A stretch of 6,095 bases of DNA, taken from an uncultured Bacteroidota bacterium. Lineage in GTDB: Bacteria > Bacteroidota > Bacteroidia > 2-12-FULL-35-15. Position numbers and translations under genes: made by a program. Of the stretch, positions 3,601 to 6,095 are shown one piece after another (positions within the stretch are counted from its first letter, which is position 1; each line of letters begins with the position of its first letter). A model generated the notes under the pieces. It was not told the origin of the DNA and ran no database searches. It saw only the letters and a program-made list of their open reading frames with translations. The stretch lies in NCBI GenBank assembly GCA_903889605.1, contig CAISYK010000650.1, positions 1 through 6,095 on the forward strand, given 5' to 3'.

Positions 3601-6095
3601 TATATGCCCCGCCAATAGTTAAAACAGCACTTGTATCAATTAAAATATTTTTGCAGACACCACCGGCTGAGCCTATATTAGGTTGGTTTGCAGGATCGGA
3701 ATATATATAAATATTATCGGATGATGTTGGTATTGATCCGCCGCACCAGTTGCTCCCTGTATTCCAGTCGGTGCTGGTAATTCCCATCCAAATGGCTTCT
3801 CCGGGTGTACAAGCATCCTCTGCTATTGCATAAATACCGGCTGAATAATCACCAAAAGCAGTATTGTCTGTGCATCCTGTTGAAAGTGAATTTCGCGCGC
3901 CGTTTATGGTAGATGACCACGCAGCACCATTCCACTTCCTTACTATTAAAGAATCTGTGTTGGGTATTCCTATTTTATCACCTGATACAAAAGTAAAGAT
4001 CAAATCTACTGAAGTAAATCCGCCTATACCTGTGTTGACTAAACTCCATTTACATTCAATATATTTTATTTGGCTTAAAGCTGAGGCTAAAGGCGGTATT
4101 GAAACCTCTGTAGATGCATCTAAATAACCACAGCCGGATGTCGTTCCTGCAAAGGTCACAGAAACAGGTGTATAATTCAGGGAATCACCGATATCATAAA
4201 CAACTGTAGGTGATGAAGCATTAGGCACATACCTCCTTAAATCGCCGTAAACATATTTACCTGTCCCTGCTCCGATAACAGTACCTGGACTGCATGCACT
4301 GCCTATTATTAAACGGTTGGCATTGGTAGCAATAATACCCGAAATAAAAGTTAATGTGTCGGTTACAGAGGCATTAACACTGCCGCTCAATTCTAAACCA
4401 ACATTATTATTTATGGTAAGATTATTGAATGTGGTAGCATAACTTCCGTAAATTTCTTCCATATCGATCTCAAAAGTTTCAGTCTGCCATAGAAAGTTTC
4501 CTGCAGTAACGCCCCCGCTGCAATTATTTTCAAAACTGCCCGAAATGTGAATTGTTCCAGAATTTGTTTTACTTCCTGATCCGCTGAAAATAAGATTGTT
4601 ATATATTGCTGTTGGGCCGTAAGGAATAACCTGAGGACTGCTGCCGTTAAATTCAACTGTATTAGGATATGAATTGCCGTATAAAACACCGGTGGATGAA
4701 AGTGAAAGTGTTCCACCAATCCGCATTACACTATTTGTACCTAGTGTTAAACTTGCAGTATCGGTAATGGTTACATTGTAAAAGTTTGTAGGGTCTGCAA
4801 TAGAAGCAGCTTCATTGGTAAATATTACTGTACTTGTACCGGCATTGAAAGTTCCGAGATTATCCCATGCACTTGGCCCACCATAAATGGTAACAATCTC
4901 ACCCGATACCGAGTTCACTATTCCTCCGTTGCGTATGGTAATTGTTTTCATATTTACTATTGAAGCAAGCACTGGGCTGAATGTGGTGGAGTCTGCATCC
5001 GGAATAATTACATTTATAGTCTCTATTGGAGTAGCTGCAGGAGTCCAGTTGGCTGGAAAGGCCCATTCTGTGCTTACCGAACCATTCCAGACTGTTGATG
5101 TTATTAAAGTATTGCCCATTGTAAAGCCATGAGTTGCAGGATTAAAAACTGCCGTGAAATCAACAACATTTACATCCCCGATTTCATAATAATTATTTGT
5201 AAGGTCATAAGCGATACGCCCGCGTTCCATTGCTCCCAAACCAACATTCATCCATATCACCATATTGTTTTCAGTATTCCCATTCAGCTCCGCATCTAAA
5301 TAATGAAACCTTATATTTGCCTTTGTGCCGGTGCCGGCAGTTTGGTACATTTCATATTGCCTGGAAACAGCATTCGTTTTCCAGCTTGGCGCTGTTAAGG
5401 TTATCCTAACACATATTTGTGTAGGAATAGTCCCGATATTTGGAAAAAGAATAGTTGTATATTGATTTCCAAAAGAATAAAGGGTAGCGGTATTAATAGT
5501 AGTTCTTTTTACGATACCTGTTACATCACCAATACCGGTAGTGCTTGCTGCTGCTCCCATATGGAGCGTATCAGCACCCATATGCAGAGCCCCCTGCGAA
5601 GATGAAGCATTGGCGCTGGATAAATTCAGAATGCCGTTAACGGTTATATCGGCTGCTGCTGTTTTGGAGTTTGTGCCTGCACCGCTTATAGTAAGGTTAT
5701 TATATGTCATACCATTAATTGTTTGAGAAGCGGCGGCATTAAAATTTACTGTACTTCCGGTAATTGTATAAGTACCCGAACCAGGTGTAAATGCTCCTGC
5801 AATACCCACAGTTCCGCTGGATGCCAAAACCCTGTTATTGTTTGAAGATGATAAATTATTATAGTTAAAAGCAGAAATTGTCTGCCCGTTTGCTCCGCTG
5901 AAGTTTATTGAACTGCTGGTGTTAACATATCCTCCGCTGCCGAAAGCGGCAGTATGACTAAATGTTCCGGCTATATCAATTGTTCCGCTGGAAGCAAGTG
6001 TTATATTATTTGAACCTGTTCTGACACCGTCAAGGATTAAATTATTATAGCTGAACGCATTAACAGTCTGCGATCCTGTACCGTTAAAATTAACC
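623..6095 (-). CDS. Giant exported repeat protein, C-terminal 1,823 residues (5' partial)
   Basis: The frame is open from the right edge to a TAA at 625-623, with no internal stop over 5.4 kb. I do not recognise a named family. The protein is rich in Thr, Ser, Gly, Asn and Ala and poor in charged residues. It is made of short beta-strand-like repeats with a Q-[TS]-[IV]...[YF]-N-N-L core; the core Gln falls at residues 9, 71, 124, 488, 860, 956, 1010, 1385, 1484, 1572, 1659, 1712 and 1771. Three inserted domains (about 186-329, 608-759, 1076-1224) are each followed by a W...W...NW...P motif (336-365, 769-799, 1233-1264). This layout is typical of very large secreted or surface proteins of Bacteroidota and relatives; adhesion or a structural cell-surface role is inference only. 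No catalytic motif is visible. A start could be placed at TTG 5827-5825, but repeat sequence continues in frame upstream of it for 89 codons to the window edge, so the true start lies outside. The C-terminus (residues about 1788-1823) is comparatively Lys/Arg-rich and has no recognisable type IX sorting domain. Confidence 0.9.
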   Translation of the reverse strand, partial: VNFNGTGSQTVNAFSYNNLILDGVRTGSNNITLASSGTIDIAGTFSHTAAFGSGGYVNTSSSINFSGANGQTISAFNYNNLSSSNNNRVLASSGTVGIAGAFTPGSGTYTITGSTVNFNAAASQTINGMTYNNLTISGAGTNSKTAAADITVNGILNLSSANASSSQGALHMGADTLHMGAAASTTGIGDVTGIVKRTTINTATLYSFGNQYTTILFPNIGTIPTQICVRITLTAPSWKTNAVSRQYEMYQTAGTGTKANIRFHYLDAELNGNTENNMVIWMNVGLGAMERGRIAYDLTNNYYEIGDVNVVDFTAVFNPATHGFTMGNTLITSTVWNGSVSTEWAFPANWTPAATPIETINVIIPDADSTTFSPVLASIVNMKTITIRNGGIVNSVSGEIVTIYGGPSAWDNLGTFNAGTSTVIFTNEAASIADPTNFYNVTITDTASLTLGTNSVMRIGGTLSLSSTGVLYGNSYPNTVEFNGSSPQVIPYGPTAIYNNLIFSGSGSKTNSGTIHISGSFENNCSGGVTAGNFLWQTETFEIDMEEIYGSYATTFNNLTINNNVGLELSGSVNASVTDTLTFISGIIATNANRLIIGSACSPGTVIGAGTGKYVYGDLRRYVPNASSPTVVYDIGDSLNYTPVSVTFAGTTSGCGYLDASTEVSIPPLASALSQIKYIECKWSLVNTGIGGFTSVDLIFTFVSGDKIGIPNTDSLIVRKWNGAAWSSTINGARNSLSTGCTDNTAFGDYSAGIYAIAEDACTPGEAIWMGITSTDWNTGSNWCGGSIPTSSDNIYIYSDPANQPNIGSAGGVCKNILIDTSAVLTIGGAYNLNVSGSWSNNGTFNAGAGTVNFKGSSAQTIYGATTFSILKVNNKAGVTLESAITAASLTIGNDTVHSVFNDGGYQITGGAGILTLTDSSTLKVGNGALATDFPAFASHTISLGTIADYGSSSAQTIAAVNYSNITNTGNGDRTLASSGTIGISGEFTTGSGTYTITGSTIDFNGTAAQTVNGMTYNNLTISGAGTNSKAAGGDITINGILNLSSVNYSSTKGTIYMGHDPDPEYVLYMGASAATIGIGDVSGYVNRTSFALGTDYTFGSQFTLMNFTVGPLPGSVTVEIYLTSSEPSWMTTTKGIYRYYDVTRSGGSSATRLRFNVHYLDSELHGAAEDSLDLFDYHTSLSAVHDHGRTDFDTTNNWVGFDNVGLVFLGTTLADDHLWTLGTNITGDTCTWLGGSVSGVTDWELPGNWQGGVPRSISHVIIPGGASNYPILPDGKTINCINIKNGAVLNADIGSPSLIIAGSTNTWKNIGTFNAGTSTVIFTNAAATMAGTTNFYNVTVIDGAALYPAENNIMRIAGTLSLSSTGIFYAANDTNTIEYNGAAQTVIFPNNTTNGYWNLILSGSGAKTMPSSAMNIYGNYTMSGTASAAALNVLNTIGNFSIGSGTSFTTGAFTDSIGGNFAINSGTYNAAGSTIILNGTSAQSISGASVFFNNLTILNTSAAVSANNDIGISGNLITVSGSLLNMLTNALTLTSVSNSGIIKTQSLSASSLPSGKTWGGTVEYNAAGGGQTIAGGTFNILTNSNTSGINTAAGAIAVNGILTLNTSSTIDMSTYALSGSLTAVSGSGTLKTQNTSSAPIPSGKTWLGNVFYNSGSAQTIVSNKYNNLDGSGGDRTLSSTDTVGIAGVFTVGAGVYTITGSTVDFNGTGPQSIPAFNFNNLSISGNKGGGAVTLVSSGTIGVAAIFSVTAINTSYIVTGNTFNYNGTAAQTVKTFFNYNFLVISNTGIKTVLTGTTLFCQKIYLNDTAKLKIEGTSRLKVLG
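626..1087 (-). other. C-terminal solenoid rungs and terminal tail
   Basis: Residues about 1670-1823 contain two short-spaced rungs with core Gln at 1712 and 1771 and the strand set SSTDTVGIAGVF / GAGVYTITGSTVDFNGT, which closely matches the starts of modules A and B. The last 36 residues run through TVLTGTTLFCQKIYLN to KLKIEGTSRLKVLG and stop. The tail has five basic residues in its last 24, unusual for this protein. I see no sorting domain and no membrane anchor or LPXTG-like motif. Confidence 0.6.
1088..1465 (-). repeat. 88-residue tandem repeat, SGKTW type (residues 1544-1669)
   Basis: Two successive units start with KTQ, followed by [LI]PSGKTW, a G-x-V-x-Y-N strand, a Q-T-I core and a final [FY]-N-[IN]-L. 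The KTQ of the two units lie at residues 1544 and 1632, exactly 88 residues apart. The preceding strands (ALTLTSVSNSG and ALSGSLTAVSGSG) also match, so the repeat starts somewhat before the first KTQ. This unit type occurs only near the C-terminus of the visible protein and gives the longer of two rung spacings (about 87-99 against 53-62 residues). Confidence 0.7.
2303..2398 (-). other. W-motif of module B
   Basis: Residues 1233-1264 read WLGGSVSGVTDWELPGNW, then GGVP, and end in HVIIPGG. The spacing between the first and second Trp is longer than in the other two copies. A cysteine (1231) lies two residues before the first Trp, and another (1281) lies in the following strand. Confidence 0.7.
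2423..2869 (-). other. Insert domain of module B, HYLDxEL type
   Basis: Residues about 1076-1224 are the paralogue of the module A insert. They show GIGDVSGYVNR, YTFGSQFT, VTVEIYLTSSEPSW, VHYLDSELHG, DSLDLFDYH, GRTDFDTTNNWVGFDNVG and a closing W-T-L-G-T. Similarity to module A is clear around the opening, HYLDxEL and TTNN/LTNN landmarks and weak in between, so this is the fastest-evolving part of the duplicated block. The function is unknown. Confidence 0.6.
3698..3790 (-). other. W-motif of module M
   Basis: Residues 769-799 read WMGITSTDWNTGSNWCGGSIP followed by the strand NIYIYS. It is the most canonical of the three copies and the only one with a cysteine inside the motif (residue 784). 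Cysteines at 762 and 814 flank it. Confidence 0.7.
3818..4273 (-). other. Insert domain of module M, cysteine-containing WSL/KWNG type
   Basis: Residues about 608-759 carry YVYGDLRRYVP, YDIGDSLNYTPVSVTF, ECKWSLVNTG, VDLIFTFVSGD, DSLIVRKWNGAAW and GIYAIAE. The opening [VY]-x-G-x-[VL]-x-R and the 'fixed-value G...YTPV' strand match the opening of the A and B inserts. The second half differs: it lacks HYLDxEL and has a W-N-G-x-x-W turn instead. Cysteines at 655, 681 and 741 lie within it. It is probably a beta-sandwich of a related but distinct subtype, present once in the visible part. Confidence 0.55.
5000..5089 (-). other. W-motif of module A
   Basis: Residues 336-365 read WNGSVSTEW, then ANWTP, and end in the strand INVIIP. 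The pattern W-x-G-(x)n-[ED]-W-x-x-x-x-N-W-x-x-x-x-P recurs three times in this protein, each time directly after an insert domain and before a strand of the type [VI]-x-[IV]-I-P. It probably forms a conserved cap or linker that restarts the solenoid (inference). Confidence 0.7.
5108..5539 (-). other. Insert domain of module A, HYLDxEL type
   Basis: Residues about 186-329 break the solenoid. The segment has a G-[DV]-[VS]-G-x-V-x-R opening, a YSFGNQYT strand, a strand pair around ICVRITLTAPSW, and the landmark HYLDAELNG, followed by MVIWMN, DLTNNYYEIGDVNV and DFTAVF. The same landmarks recur in module B. I infer a beta-sandwich placed beside the solenoid; this arrangement is common in large exported Bacteroidota proteins. 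No ligand or enzyme motif is visible. Confidence 0.6.

Larger units (their letters stand above)
3170..4528 (-). repeat. Middle super-module M of the giant protein (residues 523-975)
   Basis: This block has the same layout as its two neighbours (solenoid, insert domain, W-motif, solenoid), but its insert is of a different type. The insert at 608-759 opens with YVYGDLRRYVP, continues with IGDSLNYTPVSVTF, and has CKWSLVNTG, VDLIFTF, LIVRKWNGAAW and GIYAIAE. The W-motif at 769-799 reads WMGITSTDWNTGSNW. The block is richer in cysteine (residues 525, 601, 655, 681, 741, 762, 784, 814) than the rest of the protein. The Gln-to-Gln distance across it (488 to 860, 372 residues) nearly equals those of modules A (364) and B (375), which supports a shared modular origin. 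Confidence 0.75.
4529..5827 (-). repeat. Super-module A of the giant protein (residues 90-522)
   Basis: This is the first of two paralogous blocks. In order it holds a solenoid rung (LASSGTVGIAGAF, then GSGTYTITGST, then the QTINGMTYNNLTISG core), an insert domain at 186-329 opening with GIGDVTGIVKR and holding FHYLDAELNG, a W-motif at 336-365 (WNGSVSTEW...PANW), and a second solenoid stretch with GTFNAGTSTVIFTN, MRIGGTLSLSSTG and a further NNL core. The block at 1823-3169 repeats the same order with high similarity. The boundaries are approximate, set where similarity to the other copy becomes visible and fades. Confidence 0.85.

Noticed and set aside
4411..4719. Minus-strand frame of 102 codons in another phase
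   Set aside because: It overlaps the giant gene completely and lacks the repeat pattern; no evidence of coding.
623..6095. Enzyme (glycoside hydrolase or protease) role for the giant protein
   Set aside because: No catalytic motif or enzyme-like segment is visible in 1,823 residues; any such domain would have to lie in the missing N-terminal part.

Overview
The window holds one protein-coding gene and one block of intergenic repeats. From about 620 to the right edge, the minus strand is a single uninterrupted reading frame. It encodes the C-terminal 1,823 residues of a giant, low-complexity, Ser/Thr/Gly/Asn/Ala-rich repeat protein. The gene enters through the right edge already in the middle of a repeat, so its start, signal peptide and promoter lie outside the window. 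Residue numbers below count from the first complete codon at the right edge (bases 6094-6092 = residue 1).

The protein looks like an exported surface protein of the Bacteroidota/Ignavibacteriota (FCB) type. It is built from a short motif, roughly [TS]-x-[VI]-[DNE]-[FY]-N-G-x-x-x-Q-[TS]-[IV]-x-x-x-x-[YF]-N-N-L-x-[IL]-S, which I find 13 times and read as rungs of a beta-solenoid. Three larger modules of almost equal length interrupt the rungs. Each has an inserted, probably beta-sandwich, domain followed by a W-x-G...[ED]W...NW...P motif and a return to solenoid. The first and third modules are clear paralogues. The middle one has the same layout but a different insert. The protein ends inside a rung-like segment, and I see no type IX secretion sorting domain at its C-terminus. 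The organism assignment rests on protein style and repeat style only and is an inference.

Bases 1-531 carry no credible gene. They are a tandem array with a 193-bp period (two full copies and a partial third). Each copy holds small palindromes of the GTCATCCTGA...GAAGGATC / CTCGGGATGAC kind. Bases 541-618 form a large imperfect inverted repeat with 21-nt arms that begins 4 bases after the stop codon of the giant gene. It may act as its terminator, or it may be a separate dispersed palindromic element.

There is no visible operon, RNA gene, CRISPR array or transposase. The points most worth a second look are the three-fold modular duplication, the abrupt C-terminus next to a palindromic element, and the mosaic 193-bp array.
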